64,000 nucleotides of DNA from Actinospica sp035493475 (GCA_035493475.1 DATJIF010000103.1:1-64000), one strand, 5' to 3'; shown: positions 31,116 to 40,806, counted from the stretch's first letter. Notes: generated from the letters alone by a model not told the origin. Numbers and translations are program-made.

Positions 31116-32501
31116 TCACGCGTCGAACGGCAGGACCCCGGTGAGGGTGGTCGGGCCGCCCAACGGACTGTCCACGTCCAGTGTGCCGTCCACGGTCGCC
31201 AGCCGCCGCTGCACGCCGTCCAGGCCGGTCCCGCCGCCCAGCACGGCGCCGCCGCGGCCGTTGTCGGCGACCGAGAACACTATCTCGTCCCCGCGCCGCC
31301 GCACCCGCACGCTGATCGCGCTCGCGGTGCTGTGCTTCACGGCGTTCGTCAGCAGCTCGGCGACCGCGAAGTACGTGATGGTCTCGGTCGTCGTCGAGGG
31401 GCGCCCGGGCAGGTCGATGCCCAGGTTGACCCGGATCGGCGAGCGCGCGCCGAGCGAGGTCAGCGCGGACTCGAGCCCGTTGTCCAGGATCGGCGGATGG
31501 ATCCCGCGCGCCAGGTCCCGCAGCTCGGTCAGCGTCTCCTTCGTCTGCTGGTGCGCGCCCTCGATCAGGGTGCGCACCCGGTCGGCCGCCGCGGGGTCGT
31601 CGCTGTCCAGATCCTCCTTGGCCTGGCCCAGGTTCATCGCCAGCGCCACGAGCCTGGCCTGCGTCCCGTCGTGCAGGTCGCGCTCGATCCGGCGCAGCTG
31701 CTCGTTCGAGGAGTTCACCGCGTCGCTGCGCGTCTGCTCCAGTTCGCGCACCCGCTGCGAGACCGAGACCGGGCCGAGCAGCGCGCGGCCGAGCAGCCGG
31801 TCGAGCGAGGTGAAGCCGTGCACGATCCAGGGCGTGAGCCAGAACAGCATGAGGCCGATCAGCGCGGTCAGGAGCACGCGCGGCCAGGTGTCCAGGAAGT
31901 AGCTCGAGGTGGTCGTGTCCCACAGCGAGGCGCCCCGGTGCTCCCGGCCGTCCTGGCCGAGCTGCGCGGGCAGGAAGCGGTACCAGATCCAGTACGTCAG
32001 CCCGCCGAGCGTGTAGGCCCAGAACACCACCGTGAAGCAGAACGTGGCCACGGCCAACGGGAAACGCGCGAGCTGGTAGGCGATGCCGCGCCAGCCGACG
32101 GGGTCGCCGAGCCGGGAGACCGCCCAGCCGAACGGCCCGCTCCGGCGCGCCTTGAACCGGCGCGGCTTCTGGATCCGGCCGCCGAGCAGACCGTTGATCA
32201 GGCCCCGGTCCATGGCGCCGAGCCACCGCCCGAGCACCACCGCGAACGCGAGCACGAAGACGCCGATGACCGTGACGAGCGTGCTGGTGCCGAGCGCGAC
32301 GAACGCCACCGAGAGGACGAAGCCCAACGCCGCGACCGGCAGGCCGGTGAAGCCGTAGAGCAGCTCGGCGTACGTCCGGCCGCGGAACGGGGCGTTCAGG
32401 AAGGTGACACGGCGGCCCGGAGCCGGGGCGGGTACCGGGACCTCGCCCGGCTCCGGGGCGCCCGGCACCGCGTCGACCGGGGACGGATTCACGCTGGACA
32501 T
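31116..32501 (-). CDS. Membrane sensor histidine kinase (HisKA_3 type)
   Basis: A protein of 461 residues. A proline-rich cytoplasmic start is followed by four or so membrane segments (about 48-72, 75-95, 145-172, 205-228) in a sensor module typical of actinomycete kinases. The phosphoaccepting histidine is about H277 in RRIERDLHDGTQARLV; the ATPase domain contains ELLTNAVKHSTASAI and the G box DNGRGGAVLGGGTGL. It signals to the downstream NarL-type regulator. The input is unknown. Confidence 0.9.
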   Translation of the reverse strand: MSSVNPSPVDAVPGAPEPGEVPVPAPAPGRRVTFLNAPFRGRTYAELLYGFTGLPVAALGFVLSVAFVALGTSTLVTVIGVFVLAFAVVLGRWLGAMDRGLINGLLGGRIQKPRRFKARRSGPFGWAVSRLGDPVGWRGIAYQLARFPLAVATFCFTVVFWAYTLGGLTYWIWYRFLPAQLGQDGREHRGASLWDTTTSSYFLDTWPRVLLTALIGLMLFWLTPWIVHGFTSLDRLLGRALLGPVSVSQRVRELEQTRSDAVNSSNEQLRRIERDLHDGTQARLVALAMNLGQAKEDLDSDDPAAADRVRTLIEGAHQQTKETLTELRDLARGIHPPILDNGLESALTSLGARSPIRVNLGIDLPGRPSTTTETITYFAVAELLTNAVKHSTASAISVRVRRRGDEIVFSVADNGRGGAVLGGGTGLDGVQRRLATVDGTLDVDSPLGGPTTLTGVLPFDA

Positions 32502-32604
32502 CTTCGACTCCGAAATCAGGGATACGACTCTATGCCCTCGAGTCTGTCCGAGCGCCGGCCCCGTCCCCAGCCGGTGGCCTGCCCACCGGGGGGTGGGGTT
32601 GGCC

Positions 32605-33975
32605 CTACCTTCCGGCCAGGAAGGCCAGCAGGTCTTGGCGCGAGACGACCGTGCGCGGCTTGCCCTCGACGAGCACCACGGCCGCGTCGGCCTTCTCGAG
32701 CACCGCCATCAGGGCGCTGATCGGCTCGCCGGAGCCGACCTGCGGCAGCGGCGCGCTCTTGTGCTCCTCCAGGGTGTCCTCGAGCTTCGCGCGGCCGGTG
32801 AACAGCGCGTCCAGCAGGTCACGCTCGACCACCGAGCCCACGATCTCGGCCGCCATCACCGGCGGCTCCTCCTTGACCAGCGGCATCTGGCTCACGCCGT
32901 ACTCGCGCAGCGTGTCGATCGCCAGCTTCACGGTCTCGTGCGGGTGGACGTGCACCAGGTCGGGCAGTTGCGCGCCCTTGAGGCCGAGCACGTCGAGCAC
33001 CGTCGCCTCCATGCCGGGCGGGGTGAGGAAGCCGTAGTCGGCCATCCAGTCGTCGTTGAAGATCTTCGACAGGTAGCCGCGGCCGGAGTCCGGCAGCAGC
33101 ACCACCACGACGTCGTCCTCGGTCAGCCGCTCGGCGTAGCGCAGCGCGGCGACCACCGCCATCCCGCAGGAGCCGCCGACCAGCAGGCCCTCCTCGCGGG
33201 CCAGCCGACGGGTCATCACGAAGGCGTCCTTGTCGGAGACCGCGATGACCTCGTCGGACACGGTGCGGTCGTAGCACTCCGGCCAGAAGTCCTCGCCGAC
33301 GCCCTCGATCAGGTACGGCCGCCCGGTGCCGCCGGAGTAGACCGAGCCCTCCGGGTCGGCGCCGATCACCTTGACCGCGCCGCCGGAGACCTCCTTGAGG
33401 TAGCGCCCGGTGCCGCTGATGGTGCCGCCGGTGCCGACGCCCGCGACGAAGGCCGTGAGCCGCCCGTCGGTCTGCTCCCAGATCTCGGGGCCGGTGGAGT
33501 GGTAGTGCGAGAGCGGGTTGTTCGGGTTCGAGTACTGGTCCGGCTTCCAGGCGTCCGGGATCTCGCGCACGAGCCGGTCCGAGACGTTGTAGTACGAGTC
33601 AGGGTGCTCGGGGGCGACCGCGGTCGGGCAGACCACCACGTCCGCGCCGTAGGCCCGCAGCACGTTGATCTTGTCCTGGGAGACCTTGTCCGGGCACACG
33701 AACACGCACTTGTAGCCCTTGCGCTGGGCCACCATGGCCAGCCCGACGCCCGTGTTGCCGCTGGTCGGCTCCACGATGGTGCCGCCCGGGCGCAGCTGCC
33801 CGGACTCCTCGGCCGCCTCGATCATCCGCAGCGCGATCCGGTCCTTCACCGAACCGCCCGGGTTCAGGTACTCGACCTTGGCCAGGACGGTGGCGCGAAG
33901 ACCCTTCGTCACCGAGTTGAGTTTCACCAGTGGGGTGTCGCCCACGAGGTCGATCACCGATTCGACGTAGCGCAT
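32605..33975 (-). CDS. cbs: Cystathionine beta-synthase
   Basis: Fold-type II PLP enzyme of 456 residues joining serine and homocysteine to cystathionine. The PLP lysine is about K44 in NPGGSVKDRIALRM; TSGNTGVGLAM near 70-80 and the phosphate loop GTGGTISGTGRYLKE near 178-192 are intact. Two CBS domains occupy about 335-456 (VKLAIDTLREYGVSQMPL and ISALMAVLEKADAAVVLVEG). Together with the metB-like gene at 12395 it could form a reverse transsulfuration route. It is divergent from an SGNH hydrolase. Confidence 0.92.
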   Translation of the reverse strand: MRYVESVIDLVGDTPLVKLNSVTKGLRATVLAKVEYLNPGGSVKDRIALRMIEAAEESGQLRPGGTIVEPTSGNTGVGLAMVAQRKGYKCVFVCPDKVSQDKINVLRAYGADVVVCPTAVAPEHPDSYYNVSDRLVREIPDAWKPDQYSNPNNPLSHYHSTGPEIWEQTDGRLTAFVAGVGTGGTISGTGRYLKEVSGGAVKVIGADPEGSVYSGGTGRPYLIEGVGEDFWPECYDRTVSDEVIAVSDKDAFVMTRRLAREEGLLVGGSCGMAVVAALRYAERLTEDDVVVVLLPDSGRGYLSKIFNDDWMADYGFLTPPGMEATVLDVLGLKGAQLPDLVHVHPHETVKLAIDTLREYGVSQMPLVKEEPPVMAAEIVGSVVERDLLDALFTGRAKLEDTLEEHKSAPLPQVGSGEPISALMAVLEKADAAVVLVEGKPRTVVSRQDLLAFLAGR

Positions 33976-34067
33976 GGGGCCAGCCTATCGGCGCTTCGCA
34001 TGCAATTCTCACCATCCGGACGCGCGAAGCGGGTATCTTCCTGCTACTGGGGAGAGGAGCTGTGAAG

Positions 34068-34913
34068 ATGGGCTTTTCACCAAGGAAGGCGGCCGCGGCC
34101 GCCCTGTTGAGCGGTGGCGGGCTGACGGTGCTCGCGGGAGCGTCGGTCGGACTCGTGATGGCGGAGGCCAAACTGGCCCGTAAGACGATCGGACCGGCGC
34201 TGAGCGTGCCGCCGGCCGCGGACGGGCTGTACGGCGAGCACCTGGCCAGGGACGGCGAGCGTCCGCTGCGGCTGGCGATCCTGGGCGACTCCACGGCCGC
34301 CGGCTACGGCGTGGAGCGGCCCGAGCAGACACCCGGCGCGCTGCTGGCCGGGGCGCTGGTCGCGCACACCGGCTGCCCGGTGCTGTTCCGCAACGAGGCC
34401 AGGGTCGGCGCGTGCTCGGAGGAGCTGGCCGGGCAGGTGGACCGGCTGCTGGAGGACGGGCCCGACCAGGCCCCGCAGCTGGCCGCGATCATGATCGGCG
34501 CCAACGACGTGACGCACCGGATGCCGCCGCGCGAGGCCGCCCGGCAGCTCGGCGAGGCCGTGGCCCGGCTGCGCGAGGCTGGCTGCGAGGTGGTGGTCGG
34601 CACGTGCCCGGATCTGGGCACGATCCGCCCGGTCCAGCCGCCACTGCGCTGGCTCGCGCGGCGCTGGAGCCGGCAACTCGGCCTCCTGCAGGGGCACGCC
34701 GTGACGGCTGCCGGCGGCAGTTCCGTGCCCATCGGGGCATTGCTCGGCCCGGAGTTCGCCGCGCGCGCCGAACTGTTCGGCCCGGACCGCTTCCACCCGT
34801 CGGTCGTCGGCTACCAGACCGCCGTCTCCGCGCTGCTGCCCTCGCTCGCCTCCGCGGCCTGGCGGCTGACCCCGCACACGGCCATCGGACTGGCCACCCT
34901 TACCGGCGAGTAA
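34068..34913 (+). CDS. Secreted or membrane-anchored SGNH hydrolase
   Basis: A GDSL/SGNH esterase of 281 residues. The N-terminal segment LLSGGGLTVLAGASVGLVMA (about 13-32) is a signal or anchor. Block I reads LGDSTAAGYG (Ser about 75), block III IGANDVTH, and block V DRFHPSVVGY. It hydrolyses an ester or thioester in the envelope; the substrate is unknown. ATG 34068 is preferred because it lies about 8 nt after GGAGAGGAG; GTG 34062 is possible. Confidence 0.85.
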   Translation: MGFSPRKAAAAALLSGGGLTVLAGASVGLVMAEAKLARKTIGPALSVPPAADGLYGEHLARDGERPLRLAILGDSTAAGYGVERPEQTPGALLAGALVAHTGCPVLFRNEARVGACSEELAGQVDRLLEDGPDQAPQLAAIMIGANDVTHRMPPREAARQLGEAVARLREAGCEVVVGTCPDLGTIRPVQPPLRWLARRWSRQLGLLQGHAVTAAGGSSVPIGALLGPEFAARAELFGPDRFHPSVVGYQTAVSALLPSLASAAWRLTPHTAIGLATLTGE

Positions 34914-34982
34914 CATTTCCGGTAGCGTCGTCACGGACAGAGCAGTCACGCAGTCCGCAGCCCAAGCGAGGAGTGTCCACCG

Positions 34983-36203
34983 ATGCCCGAAGCCGTCATC
35001 GTCGCCGCCGCCCGTACCCCGATCGGGCGAGCGGGCAAGGGATCGCTCAAGGACCTGCGACCCGACGACCTCGCCGTGGCGGCCGTGCGCGCCGCGCTGG
35101 CCCAGGTGCCCGACCTCGACCCGCGCGAGATCGACGACCTGATGCTCGGCTGCGGCCTGCCCGGCGGCGAGTCAGGGTTCAACATGGCCCGCGTCGTCGC
35201 CACCCTGCTCGGCTACGACTTCCTGCCCGGCACGACGCTGACCCGCTACTGCGCCTCGTCGCTGCAGACCACGCGGATGGCCCTGCACGCGATCAAGGCG
35301 GGCGAGGGCGACGTCTTCATCAGCGCGGGCGTCGAGTCCGTCTCCAGCTACGCGCGCGGCAGTTCCGACTCGTGGCCCAACACCACGAACCCGGTCTTCA
35401 ACAACGCCCTCGCGCGCACCGTCAAGCGCTCCGAGGAAGGCGCCGAGACCTGGACCGACCCGCGCGAGAGCGGCGAGGTCCCCGACATCTACATCGCGAT
35501 GGGCCAGACCGCCGAGAACCTGGCGCAGGTCAAGAACGTGACCCGCCGCGACATGGACGAGTTCGGCGTGCGCTCGCAGAACCTCGCCGAGAAGGCCATC
35601 GCCGAGGGCTTCTGGGCCCGCGAGATCACCCCGGTCACCCTCCCCGACGGCACGGTCGTCAGCGCCGACGACGGCCCCCGCGCCGGCGTCACCCTCGAAA
35701 GCGTCGAAGGCCTCAAGCCGGTCTTCCGCCCCGACGGCCGGGTCACCGCGGGCAACTGCTGCCCCCTCAACGACGGCGCCGCGGCCCTCGTCATCATGTC
35801 CGACACCAAGGCCCGCGACCTCGGCCTGACCCCCCTGGCCCGCATCGTCTCCACCGGCGTGACGGCCCTCTCCCCCGAGATCATGGGCCTGGGCCCCGTC
35901 GAGGCGAGCAAGCAGGCCCTCAAGCGCGCCGGCATGTCCGTCAACGACATCGACCTCGTCGAGATCAACGAGGCCTTCGCCGCCCAGGTGATCCCGTCCT
36001 ACCGCGACCTGGGCATCGACATCGACCGCCTGAACGTCAACGGCGGCGCGATCGCCGTCGGCCACCCCTTCGGCATGACCGGCGCCCGGATCACCACCAC
36101 CCTGATCAACTCGCTGCGCACCCACGACAAGCAGTTCGGCCTCGAGACCATGTGCGTAGGCGGCGGCCAGGGCATGGCCCTCATCATCGAGCGCCTCAGC
36201 TAG
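34983..36203 (+). CDS. Acetyl-CoA C-acyltransferase (thiolase)
   Basis: A thiolase of 406 residues. The nucleophilic cysteine lies in TLTRYCASSLQTTRMA (about 89); NCCPLNDGAAALV near 257 and the C-terminal GGAIAVGHPFGMTGAR and MCVGGGQGMALI carry the catalytic His and Cys. It catalyses acetyl-CoA transfer in beta-oxidation or ketoacyl synthesis. The reading frame and RBS are clear; no fatty-acid-oxidation partner gene is adjacent. Confidence 0.93.
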   Translation: MPEAVIVAAARTPIGRAGKGSLKDLRPDDLAVAAVRAALAQVPDLDPREIDDLMLGCGLPGGESGFNMARVVATLLGYDFLPGTTLTRYCASSLQTTRMALHAIKAGEGDVFISAGVESVSSYARGSSDSWPNTTNPVFNNALARTVKRSEEGAETWTDPRESGEVPDIYIAMGQTAENLAQVKNVTRRDMDEFGVRSQNLAEKAIAEGFWAREITPVTLPDGTVVSADDGPRAGVTLESVEGLKPVFRPDGRVTAGNCCPLNDGAAALVIMSDTKARDLGLTPLARIVSTGVTALSPEIMGLGPVEASKQALKRAGMSVNDIDLVEINEAFAAQVIPSYRDLGIDIDRLNVNGGAIAVGHPFGMTGARITTTLINSLRTHDKQFGLETMCVGGGQGMALIIERLS

Positions 36204-36252
36204 CAGCCACCACCCAGGAGCTGGCCGCGCTGCAGTAAGCCCCCCAAGGCAC

Positions 36253-36705
36253 CTAAAGCACCCCGGCCAGCTCCTGAGCCGCCCGAAGCACCCCCTCCAA
36301 CACCCCTTCCACCCGCACCCGCTCAGCGTCCCCCGCCGCCGACACCTCCCAAACCGTCATCCCCATCCCCATCCCTATCCCCGCCCCGCCCTCATCCACC
36401 GTCGCCCGCCGACAGACCTCCATCAGATCGTGCCCGGTAACCCCGATCTGATCCCCCACGACGAACGGCCCCTCGAACGGCAACGCCCGCCACACCGGAG
36501 CCGATTCCGCACCCCTTTCTTCGACCCCCTGCGCCGCGAGCGCCACCCGCTCGGCCAGTTCGTGCCCCGCCGCGGCACGCGTGCGCCCGTCCGGCAGCCG
36601 ACCGAGCAACTTGGACTCGGGCATGCTGCGGAAATGCCCCGACAGCCGACTCAACACGGCCTCGAGTCGGGCGGAAACGGACGCGACGCCAACCAGGTCT
36701 TGCAC
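36253..36705 (-). CDS. Conserved actinobacterial hypothetical protein
   Basis: A protein of 150 residues without signal or membrane segment. SKLLGRLPDGRTRAAAGHELA and PFEGPFVVGDQIGVTGHDLM resemble a conserved hypothetical protein of streptomycetes. The Gly/Met run GIGMGMGMTVWEV is unusual. Function unknown. Confidence 0.65.
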   Translation of the reverse strand: MQDLVGVASVSARLEAVLSRLSGHFRSMPESKLLGRLPDGRTRAAAGHELAERVALAAQGVEERGAESAPVWRALPFEGPFVVGDQIGVTGHDLMEVCRRATVDEGGAGIGMGMGMTVWEVSAAGDAERVRVEGVLEGVLRAAQELAGVL

Positions 36706-36922
36706 TCGTCCAGCCTAATCCAGCGGCCGCCGCGCGCACGCCGTTCCCCCCGAATTCACCGCCCCGCCCGCTGTTCGGCGCCAGTCCGCCCGGATTCGCC
36801 CGCCGCCGGGGGTTGCCTAGCGCGCGAAGCTCAGGCACAGTCAAGTCACGGGCCGGTCACGCCCCCGACAGCCGTCATTTCCCCATACCCGGTACTCCGG
36901 TTCACCCTTGGGAGACGCCCCT

Positions 36923-37153
36923 ATGTCGATGCACCACTCGGATCAGACTCATCGCAACCTGCTCGCCCGCATCCCCCAGGTCACCGGCCGCGCACTGAAC
37001 GAATGGTGCCGCGAAGTCGACGCCGGCCCGGGCCTCGTCCGCTTCGAGGAGCGCGTCAACTGGCTCCGCTACGAGTTCGATCTCCCGCACAGCTACGCCG
37101 CCGCCATCGTGCACGAGCACGACCTGCGCCGCGCCGCCCGCGCCTTCGCCTAA
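36923..37153 (+). CDS. Small DUF4287-type protein
   Basis: A protein of 76 residues (MSMHHSDQTHRNLLARIPQV and onward to RRAARAFA). RALNEWCREVD and RFEERVNWLRYEFDLPHSYA resemble DUF4287 proteins, small helical proteins of unknown role. An ATG at 36908 would add five residues. It stands alone upstream of the tRNA gene. Confidence 0.7.
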   Translation: MSMHHSDQTHRNLLARIPQVTGRALNEWCREVDAGPGLVRFEERVNWLRYEFDLPHSYAAAIVHEHDLRRAARAFA

Positions 37154-37194
37154 CCCCGCACCGACCCGGTACGCTGTCCCGGCGCCCCGCGCGC

Positions 37195-37277
<83 letters not shown>

Positions 37278-37437
37278 CCGGCTCTGAGCTGCGGATTCCG
37301 GATCAGCTTGTGCGCATCTCCAAGATCCTGGACTGGCCGCAGTCTCAGTTTCAGTCTCTGTTTGCTGTTCCGTGACTGCCGTCTTCTCGGCCGTGCCGAC
37401 CGTGGGCGGCGGCCGCGGCCGCCGCGGGGTCAATAGG

Positions 37438-37848
37438 ATGTGTGCCGTGCCTCCCGTAGCCGCACCTAGATTGCGGCGGACTGCGAACGAGTTGGAGTTG
37501 GCGCTGTCGGCTGGGGCTGCGCGTCTGCTTGGTTCTGCTTTGCGGCGGGCGAGTGCGGAGCTTGCCGCGCTCGTTGAGGGGGCGCCGGCTCCATACGCGG
37601 AGTGGCTGTCGCGCATCGTCATCCGTGAGAAGGAGAGCGGCAGGGTCTGCCTTTCGGTTGACGAGGGTGGCTCGGCGCTGGTGGTGGAGGGTGAGCGCCA
37701 GTATCTGGACATACTGGCTGAGAACATCGAAGGCTTCATCGACGACGTGCGGAGTCCTGGGGATCATCTGCACATCGAGTACTTCGAGGGCCACTTCTAT
37801 CTTGCCCCCAGCGATATCTCGCTCACGGTCGTGGCGGAGCACGGCTGA
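37438..37848 (+). CDS. Imm32-like putative immunity protein
   Basis: A protein of 136 residues from ATG 37438 (MCAVPPVAAPRLRRTANELE); the frame is open further upstream but has no better start. The C-terminal pattern LVVEGERQYLDILAENIEGF, then HLHIEYFEGHFYLAPSDISL, resembles the Imm32-type immunity family. If so it would protect against a polymorphic toxin, but no toxin gene is nearby and the family call is by eye. It lies 160 bp downstream of tRNA-Leu; the gap holds a GC palindrome near 37410-37425. Confidence 0.45.
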   Translation: MCAVPPVAAPRLRRTANELELALSAGAARLLGSALRRASAELAALVEGAPAPYAEWLSRIVIREKESGRVCLSVDEGGSALVVEGERQYLDILAENIEGFIDDVRSPGDHLHIEYFEGHFYLAPSDISLTVVAEHG

Positions 37849-37887
37849 GGGACGTTTGATCGGCGTTTGATCGGTTCTTTCGCGGGG

Positions 37888-38607
37888 TCAGCGTCCCCAG
37901 TACAGGGCTGCGTCGCGGCCTGTGCGGGTTAGGCCGATCTGTTGGTCTAGGGAGCGGTTGTCGCCGGGGCGCTTGGGTGCGTTGTGGGCCAGTTCGCGGA
38001 TCGACGCTATGCAGACGGCGAGGAATTGGGCGGCGGGGGCGACTAGGGCGTCCACCGATTGGGTGAGTTCGTCTAGGCGGCGGCGTTGGGCGCGGTTGGA
38101 CCAGCCGTGGAGGTGTGGGGAGGCGCACTTGGCGGTGTTGGCCAGGACTGCGAAGGCTAGATCTTCGAAGGTCGGATCGGCTGCGGGGGCGCATGCGGCT
38201 TGTAGGCGTTGCTCGGCGGTGGCGAAGCGGTCGGGGTCGTGGACGGTGATCGCTTGTTTGGATTCCCCTGGCCCTACGAGGATGGGCTTGAGGGTGATCG
38301 CGCCGGATGCCACGAGTTCGTCGACGTGTTTGTTGATGGCCTTGGGGCCGCGCTCAGCGAGCCAGGTCGGGATTACCGTGCGCATCTTGGACATTCGCAG
38401 GTTGGCGAAGAGGATTCCGAAGGACGGCGCGCTGGCGGGCGCCGGATCGGCATCGGCGTCGTGGTCGGCGCGTAGCTGGATGCGGCCGTTCAGGACCATT
38501 TCCACCAGGTCGGCGGCTGCTAACGAGTACGCCAGATCTGCGGAGAAGCGCGGCCGACCGCTCTTGCTGTCGATCGCGAGAATCGCTAGCTCAGAACCCA
38601 ACCCCAT
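37888..38607 (-). CDS. GPP34 (GOLPH3/Vps74-like) family protein
   Basis: A protein of 239 residues with the GPP34 layout: GLGSELAILAIDSKSGRPRF opening, YSLAAADLVEMVLNGRIQL near 27-45, and later LAHNAPKRPGDNRSLDQQ. Bacterial members are frequent in actinomycetes; the eukaryotic relatives bind phosphoinositides in the Golgi, but no bacterial role is established. The leucine in AYSLAAAD is encoded by TTA (38521-38523), so expression should depend on the tRNA-Leu(UAA) gene about 1 kb away. Confidence 0.75.
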   Translation of the reverse strand: MGLGSELAILAIDSKSGRPRFSADLAYSLAAADLVEMVLNGRIQLRADHDADADPAPASAPSFGILFANLRMSKMRTVIPTWLAERGPKAINKHVDELVASGAITLKPILVGPGESKQAITVHDPDRFATAEQRLQAACAPAADPTFEDLAFAVLANTAKCASPHLHGWSNRAQRRRLDELTQSVDALVAPAAQFLAVCIASIRELAHNAPKRPGDNRSLDQQIGLTRTGRDAALYWGR

Positions 38608-38618
38608 GGAACGGGATA

Positions 38619-39458
38619 TTACGCCCAGACACGGCGCGTGCGTAGGTGCTCGAGGTCTGGTTCGGCGACGTTCTTGAGGGGGCCGGCGGCGCGTAGGACC
38701 ACGTCCAGGACGCGGTCGGGGTCTGCGGCGTAGCAGTTGGCGAACCAGGCCATGTTCGCCTCGATTACCACCCAGCGCTGGCGGTCCGATCTTGGATCGC
38801 GTGCGAGTCCTATGTCCACGACGACTGCGCTGGGGAGGGAATGGCGCACGTGTCTGGTCAGGGTCGCTGCGAAGGCGCGTATTTCGGGTTCGCGTGGGTC
38901 ACCGTCTAGCGGGGCTACGTCGAGGAGGCCGTGTACGGCGTAGCGGCTTGCGGCGGCGACTTCGCCGTCGAGCAGGAAGAGTCGGTACTCGGCCGCGAGG
39001 TTCGCTACTTCACTGATCAATACCGGGGTCTCTGGGAGGAGCGGGTCGGTTCCGTGGCGTGGGACGTGTGTGCCGTCGAGGTAGACCTGAGCGGGGAACG
39101 ATTTTTCGCTTGGTGGCTTGACGAATGCGGGTTCTGTCAGCGCCCACGCGTCGGAGAGGGTTGCCGACTCGATGCGTCTGCCGGTGAATCGACGTGCGAG
39201 GTTGGGCAGCCATGCGTCGTCCGGTTCGAGGAGGCCGATGGCGACTTGATCTGCCACGCGGCTGGCAGCGTGGGGGCCGCCGTACCAGTGTGTGGCGCGG
39301 CCGGTGAGTCCTGACAGGTCTTCGGGTCCGGAGACACGCCGCACCTCGAGGCCGCGTCGTGCGGCGGCGTCGGCCAACAGTTCTGCGGAGCTCGTCGTGG
39401 GTGTTCCGAGGAGCAGCACGGCGGCGACGGAGGCACCAGAAGAACAGCGGCCTTCCAT
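38619..39458 (-). CDS. ATP-grasp (R2K-type) domain protein
   Basis: A protein of 279 residues. AFVKPPSEKSFPAQVY near 132-147 holds the ATP-binding lysines; VLISEVANLAAEYRLFLLDG near 168-187 and WVVIEANMAWFANCYA near 240-255 carry the metal- and nucleotide-binding acids. The arrangement suits the R2K/DUF4343 branch of ATP-grasp ligases, which couple amino-acid or peptide substrates. Its ATG immediately follows the stop codon of the upstream HD gene, so the pair is translationally coupled. Confidence 0.75.
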   Translation of the reverse strand: MEGRCSSGASVAAVLLLGTPTTSSAELLADAAARRGLEVRRVSGPEDLSGLTGRATHWYGGPHAASRVADQVAIGLLEPDDAWLPNLARRFTGRRIESATLSDAWALTEPAFVKPPSEKSFPAQVYLDGTHVPRHGTDPLLPETPVLISEVANLAAEYRLFLLDGEVAAASRYAVHGLLDVAPLDGDPREPEIRAFAATLTRHVRHSLPSAVVVDIGLARDPRSDRQRWVVIEANMAWFANCYAADPDRVLDVVLRAAGPLKNVAEPDLEHLRTRRVWA

Positions 39459-40010
39459 CTACGGCTGCGCGGCCATCAGGGCTGAGACGCGGGCCACGGC
39501 GGCGAAGATGTGGGGCGTGGCCTCAGTCATGGTCTCGGCGACGATGGTGCCGTCGGCATAGCGGTTGAAGATCTCGGCTAGGCGGGACGTGGCGTCGGTG
39601 AGTTCGCCGTTGGGGGTGGTGGAGATGTCGCAGTAGGTCAGGGCGTCGTCGAGGAGGCCGCCCAGGGGTGGGAACTCCGCGTCGAGGTCCTTGTCGAGGT
39701 CGCGGAATCTGGCTTCGATGTGGGCGCACGTGTGGTGCGCCACGAGGGAGCAGAGGCGGGGGTCCGCGCCGGCCACGTCGCGGAGGTAGCGGGCGCCGTC
39801 GAGTTGGTGCATGCCCGTCTTGACGAGGTCGGGGGCGTAGCCGATGTCGTGCAGCCACGCCGCGGCGGCCAGCAGGTCCGCGTCGTCACCGAGGATGTCC
39901 GCCAGCAGTTCGGCGAGCTCGCCGACGCCCTGGGTGTGCGCCCAGCGGCGCGGCAGCGGGTCGGCGAGGAGCTGCTCGGCGAGTTCGCGGGACCAGGGGA
40001 GGAAATCCAT
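39459..40010 (-). CDS. HD-domain phosphohydrolase
   Basis: A protein of 183 residues with the HD pattern: RRWAHTQGV (H about 25), AAWLHDIGY (HD about 54-55), and LVAHHTCAHIEA near 97. Predicted metal-dependent phosphohydrolase on a nucleotide or sugar nucleotide. Forms an immediate tandem with the ATP-grasp gene. Confidence 0.85.
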   Translation of the reverse strand: MDFLPWSRELAEQLLADPLPRRWAHTQGVGELAELLADILGDDADLLAAAAWLHDIGYAPDLVKTGMHQLDGARYLRDVAGADPRLCSLVAHHTCAHIEARFRDLDKDLDAEFPPLGGLLDDALTYCDISTTPNGELTDATSRLAEIFNRYADGTIVAETMTEATPHIFAAVARVSALMAAQP

Positions 40011-40110
40011 GGCTACGAACCTAGCTCACGTCGCCCACACGGTTGGCGAAGTTGCGGAGTCGGGCGAGGCGTAGCGGGGACACGGGCGACGGCAGCAGGG
40101 CAGAGGCGGG

Positions 40111-40806
40111 TCAGTCTCCTGCGTACGTGGACGTGGGGGCGGCGGGTTGGATCGTGGCCTGGTAGACAGCGTTGAAGGAGGCGGCGATCTCGCGGAAGCC
40201 GTTGCGGATCCATTCGGTCATCGGGCCCTCGTGCACACCATTCGTGTCCGCCACGCCGTATGCGTCGATGCCGACGGCGCGGCAGAGGTAGATGGCGCGG
40301 GGTACGTGGGAGGTCTGGCTGACGAGGATCGCCTTGCTGACGCCGAAAACGTGCTTCGCTCGGGCGCAGCTGTCCCATGTGTCGAAGCCCGCGTTGTCGA
40401 GGACGATCGCGTTGTCGGGGACGCCGCGTGCGACGAGGTAGTCGTGCATGGCGCGCGGCTCGTCGTAGGTGAGGGAGGCGTCGTCGCCGGTGACGAGGAA
40501 GGTCTTGAACTTGCCCGCGTGCCACAGCTTGAGCGCGAGGTCCAGGCGGCCTTGGAGGTAGCCGCCGGGCTGGTCGCCTTCGAGGCCCGCGCCGAAGACG
40601 ATGCCGACGGGTTCGACCGGGACCTGGTCCGCCGCGTACATGTACGGGTCGCCCTGCGCGCGCACGAAGATGATGGGGACGAAGAGCAGGATCGTCGCGA
40701 GGCAGAGGAGTTGGTAGCCGCGGCGCCGGCCGGTCCTGGTGTGGAGGTGGCAGAAGCGCAGCAGGCGGCGGAGCAGGATTGTGGCGCGGCGGATCAGGCG
40801 GGGCAC
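40111..40806 (-). CDS. SanA/YdcF-like (DUF218) membrane protein
   Basis: A protein of 231 residues with a basic N-terminus and one membrane segment (YQLLCLATILLFVPIIFV, about 31-48), then a DUF218 domain: IVFGAGLEGDQPGGYLQGRL near 69-88, TGDDA near 106, and SQTSHVPRAIYLCR near 163. E. coli SanA relatives affect envelope permeability to vancomycin. The substrate is unknown. Lies downstream of ndh but separated by a strong terminator. Confidence 0.85.
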   Translation of the reverse strand: MPRLIRRATILLRRLLRFCHLHTRTGRRRGYQLLCLATILLFVPIIFVRAQGDPYMYAADQVPVEPVGIVFGAGLEGDQPGGYLQGRLDLALKLWHAGKFKTFLVTGDDASLTYDEPRAMHDYLVARGVPDNAIVLDNAGFDTWDSCARAKHVFGVSKAILVSQTSHVPRAIYLCRAVGIDAYGVADTNGVHEGPMTEWIRNGFREIAASFNAVYQATIQPAAPTSTYAGD

